A stretch of DNA of 10,676 nucleotides from a gamma proteobacterium symbiont of Lucinoma myriamae (GTDB lineage: Bacteria; Pseudomonadota; Gammaproteobacteria; GRL18), in contig JAHXIM010000519.1 in NCBI GenBank assembly GCA_025655635.1, forward strand, positions 1 through 10,676. The letters are read 5' to 3'. The notes under the pieces were generated by a model that was not told where the DNA came from, did not search any database, and worked only from the letters and a program-made list of their open reading frames with translations. The stretch's first letter is position 1; every line of letters begins with the position of its first letter. Below, one piece after another: positions 1 through 7,362 of the stretch. Made by a program: the position numbers and the translations under genes.

Positions 1-191
1 AACATTTCTGGTCGATCTGGTCACTCAAAAATAGGGATAATTCCTTACATTTCAAATAGATAATATGTTTTTCAGGGCTGACTAATTAAGCTTATTGTAC
101 ACAGCAAAGCGGTTACATGCTAGAGAACCGGGAATACTCTACTACTTAGTCAATATCTAAAAAAATAAAAGTATAAAAATCCAATGAACAT

Positions 192-452
192 ATGATAAAA
201 ACTTTAGAGTCTGTTATTGAAAACAACATGGGTTTTTCTGACAAAATTACAAACGTTAGTCACCAGAATGCAATAAATCTGACTGTTACGGGAGGTGATC
301 CGGAAAATCCTGCTTGTGCTGTACATATTAATAACTAAAAAACATACACCATCCGGGGTGTTTATTACCGAGTGCAAAGATGAACTAAACAAACGAAATA
401 TTCTGCTTTCATTTCGTGCTATATTTGACCGTGATGCCATGTTAATGACGTG
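192..452 (+). pseudogene. possible small gene split by a one-base frameshift
   Basis: Two plausible reading frames abut. The first starts with ATG at 192 and ends with TAA at 336-338 (48 residues, beginning MIKTLESVIENN and ending ACAVHINN). The second is open in the next frame up to TGA at 450-452 and reads KKHTPSGVFITECKDELNKR and onward. Skipping one base near 333 joins them into about 85 residues with natural-looking composition. The junction lies just before a run of six A (337-342). No Shine-Dalgarno is visible before 192, and a three-codon ORF at 184-195 overlaps the ATG. I do not recognise the product. It could be a decayed gene, two small overlapping genes (the second could start at GTG 295), a sequencing indel, or chance. 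It converges on rsmD. The rest of 1-191 shows no supported feature. Confidence 0.3.
337..361 (-). terminator. weak hairpin plus T run downstream of rsmD
   Basis: On the minus strand a 5-bp stem (ACACC/GGTGT, 346-350 with 357-361, 6-nt loop) is followed after three bases by six T (complement of A at 337-342). It could end the minus-strand peptidase-rsmD transcript about 110 nt after the rsmD stop. The stem is short, and it lies inside the possible small gene on the other strand, so this is tentative. Confidence 0.3.
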
Positions 453-473
453 AATAAACAATGGCTGGAACAA

Positions 474-1067
474 TTATTTATCAACATGCACCAGATAATA
501 AGCTAACTGACCAGCTTTTTTCTGTTTCACTACTTTCCAGTTTTTGGGCAGCTCAGGAAGGACAGTTTTTTTCTCTATTTCAATATAAATACTGGCTTGA
601 TCCGATAAACAATTGACTTTCTCCAGAAGCTGACAGAATGGTCCAACTAATTGTTTATTGAACGGAGGGTCAAGAAAAACAATATCAAATTTTTGAGGAG
701 AGATAGAGCCTTCTATATCCATCAGATAGTCATGTGCATCTATTTGCAGAGACAGCGCATTATCAGCACCTAATAATTTAAGGTTATTGCGTATCATACC
801 AATAGCCTGAGGGTTTTTATCAATCATCACCACTTCACCCGCATAGCGCGAGAGAGCTTCAAGACCCAATGCACCGCTGCCGGAAAACATATCCAGACAG
901 CGTGCACCGACAATTTCATTTTGCAGCCAGTTAAATAAGGTTTCTCTTACCCGGTCCATTGTGGGACGCAGGCCGTCACCATCAGCAAAGCTGAGTTTTC
1001 TACCGCGCCATTGACCACCGATGATACGTAATTGGTTAGCCTTTGCTTTGCGCACTATTTTTTTCAC
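474..1067 (-). CDS. rsmD: 16S rRNA (guanine(966)-N2)-methyltransferase RsmD
   Basis: This cytoplasmic S-adenosylmethionine enzyme methylates N2 of G966 of 16S rRNA during 30S assembly. With the start chosen here it has 197 residues, close to E. coli RsmD. Visible motifs: LRIIGGQWRGRKL at 13-25, LRPTMDRVRE at 33-42, the SAM-binding loop LDMFSGSGALGLEALSR at 58-74, and the N-methyltransferase catalytic motif DPPF at 133-136. The frame is open up to a GTG at 1142, but that would overlap the upstream peptidase gene by 107 nt and add a tail not seen in the family. I prefer GTG at 1067, which leaves about 12 residues before LRIIGG as in E. coli; GTG at 1055 is the other option. Even so, the start lies 32 nt inside the peptidase gene, which suggests translational coupling. 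It is the last gene of a minus-strand operon. Confidence 0.93.
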   Translation of the reverse strand: MKKIVRKAKANQLRIIGGQWRGRKLSFADGDGLRPTMDRVRETLFNWLQNEIVGARCLDMFSGSGALGLEALSRYAGEVVMIDKNPQAIGMIRNNLKLLGADNALSLQIDAHDYLMDIEGSISPQKFDIVFLDPPFNKQLVGPFCQLLEKVNCLSDQASIYIEIEKKTVLPELPKNWKVVKQKKAGQLAYYLVHVDK

Positions 1068-2517
1068 TTGTCTGATCTTTATCGGCGGCAACTTCAACTT
1101 CAGGGCCGACAATAATAGTTGCCATTTTTTTCGGGTGAACACGGCGTTTAAAGGCTGATTTAACTTGCTCTAAGGTCACGGCTTCAATTTTTGCATTATA
1201 TTGATCCAGATAATCCAGAGGCAGTTCATAGAAACCAATCACCGCCAGATTTTCAACAATGTCTTTATTACTCGCCTGACGTAAGGGGAAGCTGCCGGTA
1301 ATATTAAGCTTGGCATTTTTCAGCTCTTCTTCAGTCGGGCCATTTTCAATAAATTGATTGAGGTTTTCTTCAACCAGTTGAATGGCTTCTTCTGTTGAAC
1401 TTTTTTTGGTGGTAAAGCTGAATTGATACGGCCCCTGAGCGTGCATTGGCACCAGATAACTACCTATACTATAGGTCAGGCCTCTTTTGACACGCACTTC
1501 TTTCATCAGTCGGGCGCTAAAACCACTACCGCCAAGGATATGATTACCGACATAAAGAGGATAAAGATCATCATCGCCGCGTTTTAATACCGGCTGTCCC
1601 ATCAGTACAGTGGTTTGAGTCGATGGATGATTTTCTCTGACTATAATTTCATGATCATTCTGCTCAGCAGCGGGTAATTGCGCAACTTTTTCACCTGACG
1701 GCATAGCACTGGATATTTTTTCTGCATAGTCACGAGCCTGCGTTTCAGTCAAATCACCCACCACGGCCAGGACAACATTTTTTGCTACATATAATTGTTT
1801 ATAATAAGCAAGCAGATCGCTTTGCTGAATGACTTTTAAGCTCTCACGACTACCGCCCGGAGGTGTGCCATAGGGGTGATCTTTATAGAGCGATTCATAG
1901 AAAAAACGTGAGGCTTTTTTAGATGGTGTTTGATCTTCATAATCTAATGAGACAATCATGCGAGGTATTTCCCGCTGTAATGCTTCATCAGGAAAGGTGG
2001 CATTGGCTAGTACATTAGTTAATAAAGATAATGCTCCATCTCGCTGTTTTTCATAGCTTAAGGTGCGAATATTAACAACCGCCATATCACGATAACTGCC
2101 GTTACCGTATTCAACCCCCAGATTAGCAAACTGATCGGCAATCTGATTCGATGTTAAGGTCTTTGTACCCTCAAAAATCAAACCGTTGGTTAACTTAGCC
2201 AGACCAGCCAGCACCATACCGTCTTTGGATTTAAAGCTGCTGTCTCTTGCAGCACCGGCATCAAAAATCAGTCTGAAATCAATCATCGGCAGACTATCTG
2301 CCTGCTGATAAAGGACTTTCATACCGTTTTTGGTAAACCACTGGGTTATTTTGCCCACCTTTAGTGTGTCATGTGATGCACTCTGCTCTTTATCTGTCGG
2401 CTCACTTGCATTGACACTTGCAACACACAATACTGACATTAGTAGAGCACTGACGAATAAATTCATAATATTTTTTTTACTTGTTTTTTTCATCATTTTT
2501 TTCGTTATGGATTTCAT
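1036..2517 (-). CDS. M16 family peptidase-like subunit lacking the zinc motif
   Basis: This is a 493-residue member of the pitrilysin/mitochondrial processing peptidase superfamily (M16B). An N-terminal signal sequence is visible (hydrophobic stretch about 18-34, likely cleavage after VNA at 35-37), so it should act in the periplasm. Aligned with its neighbour, the HVLEH position reads KLTNG (108-112): both His and the catalytic Glu are gone, so it cannot bind zinc in the usual way. It does keep the R/Y pair, in RGLTYS (Arg345, Tyr349), which helps bind substrate in the partner's active site in characterised M16B heterodimers. It is therefore probably the non-catalytic half of a complex with the protein encoded just upstream. 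The stop of that gene and this ATG are separated by one base, and a GGTG tract precedes the start. ATGs at residues 8, 9 and 18 are possible alternative starts. The equivalent genes in Pseudomonas also lie between rsmD and ftsY. Confidence 0.9.
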   Translation of the reverse strand: MKSITKKMMKKTSKKNIMNLFVSALLMSVLCVASVNASEPTDKEQSASHDTLKVGKITQWFTKNGMKVLYQQADSLPMIDFRLIFDAGAARDSSFKSKDGMVLAGLAKLTNGLIFEGTKTLTSNQIADQFANLGVEYGNGSYRDMAVVNIRTLSYEKQRDGALSLLTNVLANATFPDEALQREIPRMIVSLDYEDQTPSKKASRFFYESLYKDHPYGTPPGGSRESLKVIQQSDLLAYYKQLYVAKNVVLAVVGDLTETQARDYAEKISSAMPSGEKVAQLPAAEQNDHEIIVRENHPSTQTTVLMGQPVLKRGDDDLYPLYVGNHILGGSGFSARLMKEVRVKRGLTYSIGSYLVPMHAQGPYQFSFTTKKSSTEEAIQLVEENLNQFIENGPTEEELKNAKLNITGSFPLRQASNKDIVENLAVIGFYELPLDYLDQYNAKIEAVTLEQVKSAFKRRVHPKKMATIIVGPEVEVAADKDQTSEKNSAQSKG

Positions 2518-2518
2518 C

Positions 2519-3979
2519 TTATTTCACCTGCCCCAGCTCTTTTTTTTGCTCTTTTACTTGTTTTGCTATGGGTTTAAGAGTGGCCACAGTGAGCGTTTGC
2601 GGGGTAAAGTATTTTTGGGCAACCTGCTGTATCTGCTCTGCTGTCACAGCCTGAATATATTCAACATAGCGGCTTTCTTCCTGCCAGCCAATACCGACTG
2701 TTTCAGCAATACCTATTTTCATCCCCTGGTAAAACATAGAATCCTGTTCATAAACAGCAGATAAAATGACTTGTGCCTTTACCCGGTTTAACTCTGCTTC
2801 TGACACTAAGTTGTTTTTTACATCATCCAGTTCTTTTAATAACGTGGCTTCAAGCTCTGCTGTTGTCGTTCCTTTTACAGGAATACCATCGAGTAAAAAC
2901 AGTGCCTGAATTCTGGCATCCATGGAATAACCGGCACCTGCAGAGGTGGCAATTTTACTGCCTTTAATTAAATTTTTGCTTAAGCGGGCGCTATCACCAC
3001 CATCGAGTATCTCGGCCAGTAAATCCAGCGCATAAGGCTCCCATTTGATTTCAGCAGTATTAACAACCGGCACTTTATAACCCATGATCATATAAGGAAG
3101 TTTGGCTTCTAATTCCATTTCTATGCGTTTAGTGCCTTTTTGCTCACGCTCAATTCTGGGTTTAAGTTTGGCAATTTTAAAGGGCTTTAATGAGCCAAAA
3201 TAATGTTCTGCCAAGGTAAAAACAGCTTCTGGCTCGACATCACCCACCACCACCAGAGTGGCATTATTGGGTGCATAATAGCGTTGATACCAGGCATTGA
3301 GATCTTCTACTGTCATATTTTTTAAATCATCCATCCAGCCAATGGTTGGATTATGATAGCCGCTATTGTCAAACGCGGTGGCATAAAACTGTTCATAAGT
3401 CAGCGATTGCGGCTTATCATCAGTACGCCAGCGACGTTCTTCCATGACCACCATGACTTCTTTATCAAATTCATCTTTGGGCAATAACAAGCCGCGCATA
3501 CGATCAGATTCCATCTCAAAGCTTACTTTTAAGCGACTTTTTTCTAATTTTTGATAATAGGCGGTGTAATCTTTTGAGGTAAAAGCATTGTCTTCACCGC
3601 CATTGCGGGAAATGATCTTGTTAAATTCGCCCGTTGGGTATTTTTCGGTGCCCTTAAACATCATATGTTCCAGTACATGAGAAACACCGGTAGTACCGCC
3701 GCTTTCATAGCTTGAACCGACTTTATACCAGACCTGAGAAATGACCACTGGCGCTCGATGATCAGGTTTAACAATAACCTTCAAACCATTTTCTAATGTT
3801 TTTTCGCTGATCTGTGTTATCCGGCTAGATGCTTCAGACGCTTTTGCGGTGACTGTCTGTGTCATTGAAAAAAGCACTAAAGCACTAAGCAATGCACTAT
3901 GCAGACTAATGATAAAAAATCCTTTTTTTCTTGAGTTAATTATTTGTAAATTGGTATTCTTTGTTGTATTTGCTGTCAT
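2519..3979 (-). CDS. M16 family zinc metallopeptidase, catalytic subunit
   Basis: This is a 486-residue M16B peptidase with the inverted zinc motif HVLEH at 101-105 (two His ligands, Glu104 catalytic). The third ligand is probably Glu180 or Glu181 in VMVVMEERR, at the usual spacing of about 75 residues. A basic N-terminus and a hydrophobic segment (about 21-40) ending in TVTA form a signal peptide, so the enzyme should be periplasmic. It lacks the RGLxYS (R/Y) motif that its partner carries, which fits a heterodimer with divided labour. Physiological substrates are unknown; family members degrade peptides or process small proteins. An AGGAAGAG Shine-Dalgarno lies 8-9 nt before the ATG. It is the first gene of a minus-strand operon with the inactive subunit and rsmD, divergent from ftsY. 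Confidence 0.92.
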   Translation of the reverse strand: MTANTTKNTNLQIINSRKKGFFIISLHSALLSALVLFSMTQTVTAKASEASSRITQISEKTLENGLKVIVKPDHRAPVVISQVWYKVGSSYESGGTTGVSHVLEHMMFKGTEKYPTGEFNKIISRNGGEDNAFTSKDYTAYYQKLEKSRLKVSFEMESDRMRGLLLPKDEFDKEVMVVMEERRWRTDDKPQSLTYEQFYATAFDNSGYHNPTIGWMDDLKNMTVEDLNAWYQRYYAPNNATLVVVGDVEPEAVFTLAEHYFGSLKPFKIAKLKPRIEREQKGTKRIEMELEAKLPYMIMGYKVPVVNTAEIKWEPYALDLLAEILDGGDSARLSKNLIKGSKIATSAGAGYSMDARIQALFLLDGIPVKGTTTAELEATLLKELDDVKNNLVSEAELNRVKAQVILSAVYEQDSMFYQGMKIGIAETVGIGWQEESRYVEYIQAVTAEQIQQVAQKYFTPQTLTVATLKPIAKQVKEQKKELGQVK

Positions 3980-4024
3980 TTAGAGATTCTCTTCCTATTT
4001 CCTTACCGGGGATCATTAAAAGTA

Positions 4025-4054
4025 TTGGTATACTGACACAAAATCTAGGATAAT
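4025..4054 (+). promoter_or_regulatory. candidate sigma-70 promoter for ftsY-ftsE-ftsX
   Basis: In the 154-nt divergent gap between the M16 operon and ftsY, TTGGTA (4025-4030) and GATAAT (4049-4054) are separated by 18 nt; the -10 matches consensus at five of six bases. The minus-strand promoter for the peptidase operon must lie in the same gap (for example TTTAAT, complement of 4015-4020), but no convincing -35 is visible for it. Confidence 0.3.
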
Positions 4055-4133
4055 ATTAAGCTATTTTATTTTAATGTCTATCACTTAGCCACCTTTAGCT
4101 ACGAGATAACTACAAGAAGCATCGCCTGATATC

Positions 4134-5291
4134 ATGTTTAGTTTTTTAAAACGTAATAAAGAGACCAGCAAGAAGCAAAACAGTTCCCCTGATTTGCCTG
4201 ATTCCTCTGATCCGAGCAAAAATCCGGATGCAGATGAGCCTATAAAATCTGCTGACAGCCCTGAGTCTGTTAACAGCCCTGAGCCAGTTACACACTCTGA
4301 AGAGACTATTCCCCCTGAGCCTGAAAATAGTCCCGCATCCAATGACACTCCTGAAACAACCCAAAAAGGTCTGTTTGGTCGTCTAAAACAACGTCTGAGC
4401 AAAACCCGCAGCTCTATTACAGGTGGCATCAGTAATGCCATTCTGGGCAAAAAAGAAATCGATGATGACCTGCTCGAAGAGATTGAAACACAGTTATTAG
4501 TCTCCGATATGGGTGTTGAAGCCAGCATGTCCATTATTGAGAACCTGACTGATCGCATTTCCCGCAAGCAGTTATCCGATGCAGACTCCCTGTTTCAGGC
4601 ACTGGAAGAAGAAATGAACACACTTCTGGAGCCTGTTGATGTGCCATTTACGATTGACAGCAGTAAAAAACCTTATGTGATCCTTATGGTGGGCATCAAT
4701 GGTGCCGGCAAAACAACCACTATTGGCAAACTGGCTAAAAAGTTCCAGAATGAAGGTCATTCAGTCATGCTCGCTGCTGGCGATACTTTTCGAGCCGCCG
4801 CCGTTGAGCAATTGCAGGTTTGGGGTGAACGAAATAATATTCCGGTCATTGCTCAGCATACCGGTGCTGATTCAGCTTCTGTCATTTTTGATGCCATTGA
4901 AGCCGGTAAAGCCAGGAATATCGATATTGTCATTGCTGATACAGCCGGCCGATTACATACTCAAGCGAATTTGATGGATGAGTTAGCTAAAGTCAAACGG
5001 GTTGCTGCCAAAGTGGACGCCAGCGCACCGCATGAAATTATGCTGGTAGTCGATGCAGGCACCGGGCAAAATGCCTTAAATCAGGCGGAGCAGTTTAATA
5101 AAACTGTTGGTTTGAGTGGTATTACCGTCACTAAACTGGATGGTACGGCAAAAGGTGGTATTATCTTTGCTATTGCGAAAAAACTGCAAATTCCCATTCG
5201 TTTTATTGGTGTGGGTGAAAGTATTGATGATTTACGCCCTTTTAATGGTAAAGAATTTGTCAGTGCACTGTTAAGTCGGGATAGTTCTTAA
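4134..5291 (+). CDS. ftsY: signal recognition particle receptor FtsY
   Basis: FtsY is the SRP receptor GTPase. It docks SRP-ribosome complexes at the inner membrane and passes them to the Sec translocon. The protein has 385 residues. The first nine (MFSFLKRNK) are a short amphipathic, basic membrane-contact segment. Residues about 14-78 are an acidic, Ser/Pro/Glu-rich low-complexity A domain with repeated SPE units. The four-helix N domain follows, then the G domain: P-loop GINGAGKT (187-194), DTFRAAA (217-223), DTAGR (269-273), TKLD (333-336) and the closing GVGESIDDLRPF (359-370). All GTPase motifs are intact. It is the first gene of the ftsY-ftsE-ftsX operon, with 39 nt before ftsE. No strong Shine-Dalgarno is seen before this ATG, but FSFLKR-type N-termini are typical of the family. 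Confidence 0.97.
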   Translation: MFSFLKRNKETSKKQNSSPDLPDSSDPSKNPDADEPIKSADSPESVNSPEPVTHSEETIPPEPENSPASNDTPETTQKGLFGRLKQRLSKTRSSITGGISNAILGKKEIDDDLLEEIETQLLVSDMGVEASMSIIENLTDRISRKQLSDADSLFQALEEEMNTLLEPVDVPFTIDSSKKPYVILMVGINGAGKTTTIGKLAKKFQNEGHSVMLAAGDTFRAAAVEQLQVWGERNNIPVIAQHTGADSASVIFDAIEAGKARNIDIVIADTAGRLHTQANLMDELAKVKRVAAKVDASAPHEIMLVVDAGTGQNALNQAEQFNKTVGLSGITVTKLDGTAKGGIIFAIAKKLQIPIRFIGVGESIDDLRPFNGKEFVSALLSRDSS

Positions 5292-5330
5292 CTTTCTAAA
5301 CTCTTAATAAAAAAGGGAAAGCATTTATCC

Positions 5331-6023
5331 ATGATTCTGTTTGATCAGGTCAGCAAGCGATATCCAGGTGGCAATGAAGCTCTCAGCAATGTTAATTTTC
5401 ATCTGCACCCCAGTGAAATGGCCTTTTTGACTGGTCATTCCGGTGCAGGAAAAAGCACCTTATTAAAGTTAATTGCCTTAATCGAACGTGCATCTACCGG
5501 CAGTGTCATTATCGGTGGTAAAAACCTGAATAAAGTCAGCCACTATACTTTACCTTATCTACGCCGCAATATGGGCATTATTTTCCAGGACTACCAATTA
5601 CTCTATGATCGAACAGTATTTGATAATGTTGCTCTGCCATTGATCATCAGCGGATTTTCCTCACGTGAAGTCAAAAAACGTGTCCATGCGGCGTTGGATA
5701 AGGTGGGTTTGTTACGCTTTGAAAAAAAATATCCAATTACACTTTCAGGTGGTGAACAACAACGTGTCAGTATTGCCCGTGCAGTGGTCAATAAGCCTGC
5801 ACTATTATTAGCCGATGAACCAACGGGTAATCTTGACCCGGATTTATCGCGTGAAATTATGGATTTATTTATGGCTTTCAATCAGGTGGGTGTTACTGTA
5901 CTCATCGCCACCCATGATATCCCGTTAATCAATCAACTAGATAAACGCATTATTCAACTCAGTCATGGGCAGCTTAATCCTGAAAAAACCGGCAACACAG
6001 AACAGTTCACGGTGGATTCTTAG
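5331..6023 (+). CDS. ftsE: cell division ATP-binding protein FtsE
   Basis: FtsE is the ATPase of the FtsEX complex. With FtsX it sits in the divisome and uses ATP to switch on periplasmic murein hydrolases through their activators. The 230-residue ABC protein has every expected motif: Walker A GHSGAGKST (35-43), Q-loop Gln86 in FQDYQLL, signature LSGGEQQ (138-144), Walker B LLLADEP (158-164), D-loop GNLD and switch His195. The sequence DYQLLYDRTVFDNVALPL is characteristic of FtsE. A GGGAAAG tract precedes the ATG. The stop codon is one base from the ftsX start, so the two are probably translationally coupled. Confidence 0.97.
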   Translation: MILFDQVSKRYPGGNEALSNVNFHLHPSEMAFLTGHSGAGKSTLLKLIALIERASTGSVIIGGKNLNKVSHYTLPYLRRNMGIIFQDYQLLYDRTVFDNVALPLIISGFSSREVKKRVHAALDKVGLLRFEKKYPITLSGGEQQRVSIARAVVNKPALLLADEPTGNLDPDLSREIMDLFMAFNQVGVTVLIATHDIPLINQLDKRIIQLSHGQLNPEKTGNTEQFTVDS

Positions 6024-6024
6024 T

Positions 6025-7029
6025 ATGGTCAGAGGTAATACGAGTAGTTCACGTGACAACACTGTCAGTTCTGTACAACTTAGACAATTAAAGCCTAGTT
6101 TTTCATCACGCTTTAAAGAATTTTTTATTCGTCACCTGCAGGTATTTTTCTATTCTCTGGGTTTATTAAGCCGCTCACCATTTGCAACGTTGATGACTGC
6201 CTCAGCTTTAGGTATTGCCCTGGCATTGCCGGCAGGTCTGTATGTGATACTTGATCACGCTAGTCAGCTTTCCGGTGATATGAATAGTATCAATCAAATA
6301 TCTTTGTTTATGAAAAAGGACACCTCTGCCAAAAACATTAATACTATTCAGAAAAAGTTAGAGGCTTATCCGGAAATAGCTCAGGTTAAACACATTAATC
6401 GAGCGGCGGCATTACAGGAGTTTCAGGATAATTCAGGTTTTGGTGATGCACTAAAAGCATTAAAAAACAATCCCTTGCCTGATTTGTTGGTAGTGTACCC
6501 CAGTTTGACACATAGTGATCCACAACAAATTAATACGCTATTAATTGAGCTTAAAAAAATCAAGCAAGTCGACCTGGTACAGCTGGACATTCAATGGCTG
6601 CAACGTCTTTATGCCATTATTAATATTGGTCAAAGAGGCGTGTTAATTATTGGCAGTTTGCTGGCATTAGCCGTATTGTTAATTATCGGCAATACTATAC
6701 GGCTTGCCATTGAAAATCGACGCAGTGAAATTGTGGTAATGAAATTAATTGGCGGCACCGATAGTTTTATTCGCCGTCCATTTCTTTATACGGGTTTCTG
6801 GTATGGCTTGCTGGGCAGTTTAATTGCAGTACTGCTGGTCAATATTTCCCTCATTATCATCAATGATCCCCTCGCCCATCTATCATCTCTTTATGATAAT
6901 AATTTATTTTCACTTGGCTTGATGGGGATTAATATCAGCAGCACCTTACTACTTTCCGGCTGTCTGCTTGGCCTTTTTGGCGCACGAATCGCCGTTGGAA
7001 AACACCTTAAAGAAATTGAGCCTAAATAA
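6025..7029 (+). CDS. ftsX: cell division protein FtsX
   Basis: FtsX is the permease-like partner of FtsE; it carries the conformational signal across the inner membrane to peptidoglycan hydrolase activators. I place the start at ATG 6025, one base after the ftsE stop and behind a GGTGG tract, giving 334 residues. The frame also has an ATG at 5965, but that would overlap ftsE by 59 nt. Topology is as expected for the family: a cytoplasmic N-terminus, a first membrane helix in the segment starting SPFATLMTASALG, a periplasmic loop of about 120 residues, then three further helices. The conserved cytoplasmic ENRRSEIVVMKLIGGTDSFI segment follows helix 2. The last membrane segment ends in FGARIAVGKHL. 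It is the last gene of the ftsY operon. Confidence 0.95.
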   Translation: MVRGNTSSSRDNTVSSVQLRQLKPSFSSRFKEFFIRHLQVFFYSLGLLSRSPFATLMTASALGIALALPAGLYVILDHASQLSGDMNSINQISLFMKKDTSAKNINTIQKKLEAYPEIAQVKHINRAAALQEFQDNSGFGDALKALKNNPLPDLLVVYPSLTHSDPQQINTLLIELKKIKQVDLVQLDIQWLQRLYAIINIGQRGVLIIGSLLALAVLLIIGNTIRLAIENRRSEIVVMKLIGGTDSFIRRPFLYTGFWYGLLGSLIAVLLVNISLIIINDPLAHLSSLYDNNLFSLGLMGINISSTLLLSGCLLGLFGARIAVGKHLKEIEPK

Positions 7030-7040
7030 TTGCTTTAGTG

Positions 7041-7062
7041 GTTAGCAATATTGATTGCTAAC
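7041..7062. terminator. perfect 8-bp hairpin between ftsX and a convergent small gene
   Basis: The arms GTTAGCAA (7041-7048) and TTGCTAAC (7055-7062) are exact complements around a 6-nt loop, 12 nt after the ftsX stop and 23 nt after the stop of the minus-strand small gene. The position suggests a shared bidirectional terminator. There is no immediate T run on either side, so it may not be a classic intrinsic terminator. Confidence 0.45.
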
Positions 7063-7084
7063 GGCTCAATGACTTTATTGCTTT

Positions 7085-7219
7085 TTATTTATCTTTTGAG
7101 TAGAGATAAACAATCAAATTCTTTGACAAAAACATAAAGGCCATAAAGCATAAGCCAATAATAAAACCCAGCCAGGGCTTTTCTTGTAGTATTGTAATAA
7201 ACCAGAGTGAATTCCCCAT
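7085..7219 (-). CDS. 44-residue single-pass membrane protein, unknown function
   Basis: An ATG at 7219 opens a 44-residue frame ending with TAA at 7087-7085. The protein begins MGNSLWFITILQEK, has one clear hydrophobic helix (WLGFIIGLCFMAFMFL, residues 16-31), and ends with a hydrophobic/aromatic segment and the charged tail YSKDK. AAGGA lies about 8 nt before the ATG, and a perfect TATAAT is placed to start transcription some 25 nt upstream, so this has all the parts of a real gene. Its length and the FMxxM pattern in the helix recall the DUF3149 family of tiny proteobacterial membrane proteins, but the resemblance is weak. It is convergent with ftsX and divergent from the ankyrin lipoprotein gene. 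Confidence 0.6.
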   Translation of the reverse strand: MGNSLWFITILQEKPWLGFIIGLCFMAFMFLSKNLIVYLYSKDK

Positions 7220-7248
7220 AGCAGTATTCCTTTATATCTTCAGCACAA

Positions 7249-7254
7249 ATTATA
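7249..7254 (-). promoter_or_regulatory. perfect -10 box (TATAAT) for the 44-residue membrane protein gene
   Basis: The minus strand reads TATAAT at 7254-7249, about 30 nt before the ATG at 7219, leaving a short leader that contains the AAGGA Shine-Dalgarno. No good -35 is seen at 16-18 nt spacing, so the promoter may be weak or activator-dependent. Confidence 0.35.
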
Positions 7255-7362
7255 TTGGTTCTTATCTTAATGATTTTATTGATTCGATTCGGTAATAATA
7301 ATCACATAAACAAATAATCTATTCCTATAAGCTGTTTATATTACTTTTTAGAGGCACTTACA

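Noticed and set aside
1..63. Open frame at the window start ending with TAA at 61-63 (20 codons)
   Set aside because: Another frame also ends plausibly at 32-34, and 20 open codons are expected by chance, so I cannot say whether a gene ends here.
204..473. 89-residue minus-strand ORF beyond rsmD
   Set aside because: No Shine-Dalgarno or recognisable domain, erratic composition, and it lies opposite the more protein-like plus-strand frames.
2330..2764. 144-residue plus-strand ORF across the junction of the two peptidase genes
   Set aside because: Phe/Leu-rich complement of the signal peptide and lysine-rich ends of the two M16 genes.
4085..4567. 160-residue minus-strand ORF opposite ftsY
   Set aside because: Ser/Leu-rich antisense shadow of the repetitive FtsY acidic domain; the sense strand is a certain gene.
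5965..6024. Upstream ATG of ftsX
   Set aside because: It would overlap ftsE by 59 nt; ATG 6025 follows the ftsE stop by one base and has a GGTGG tract.
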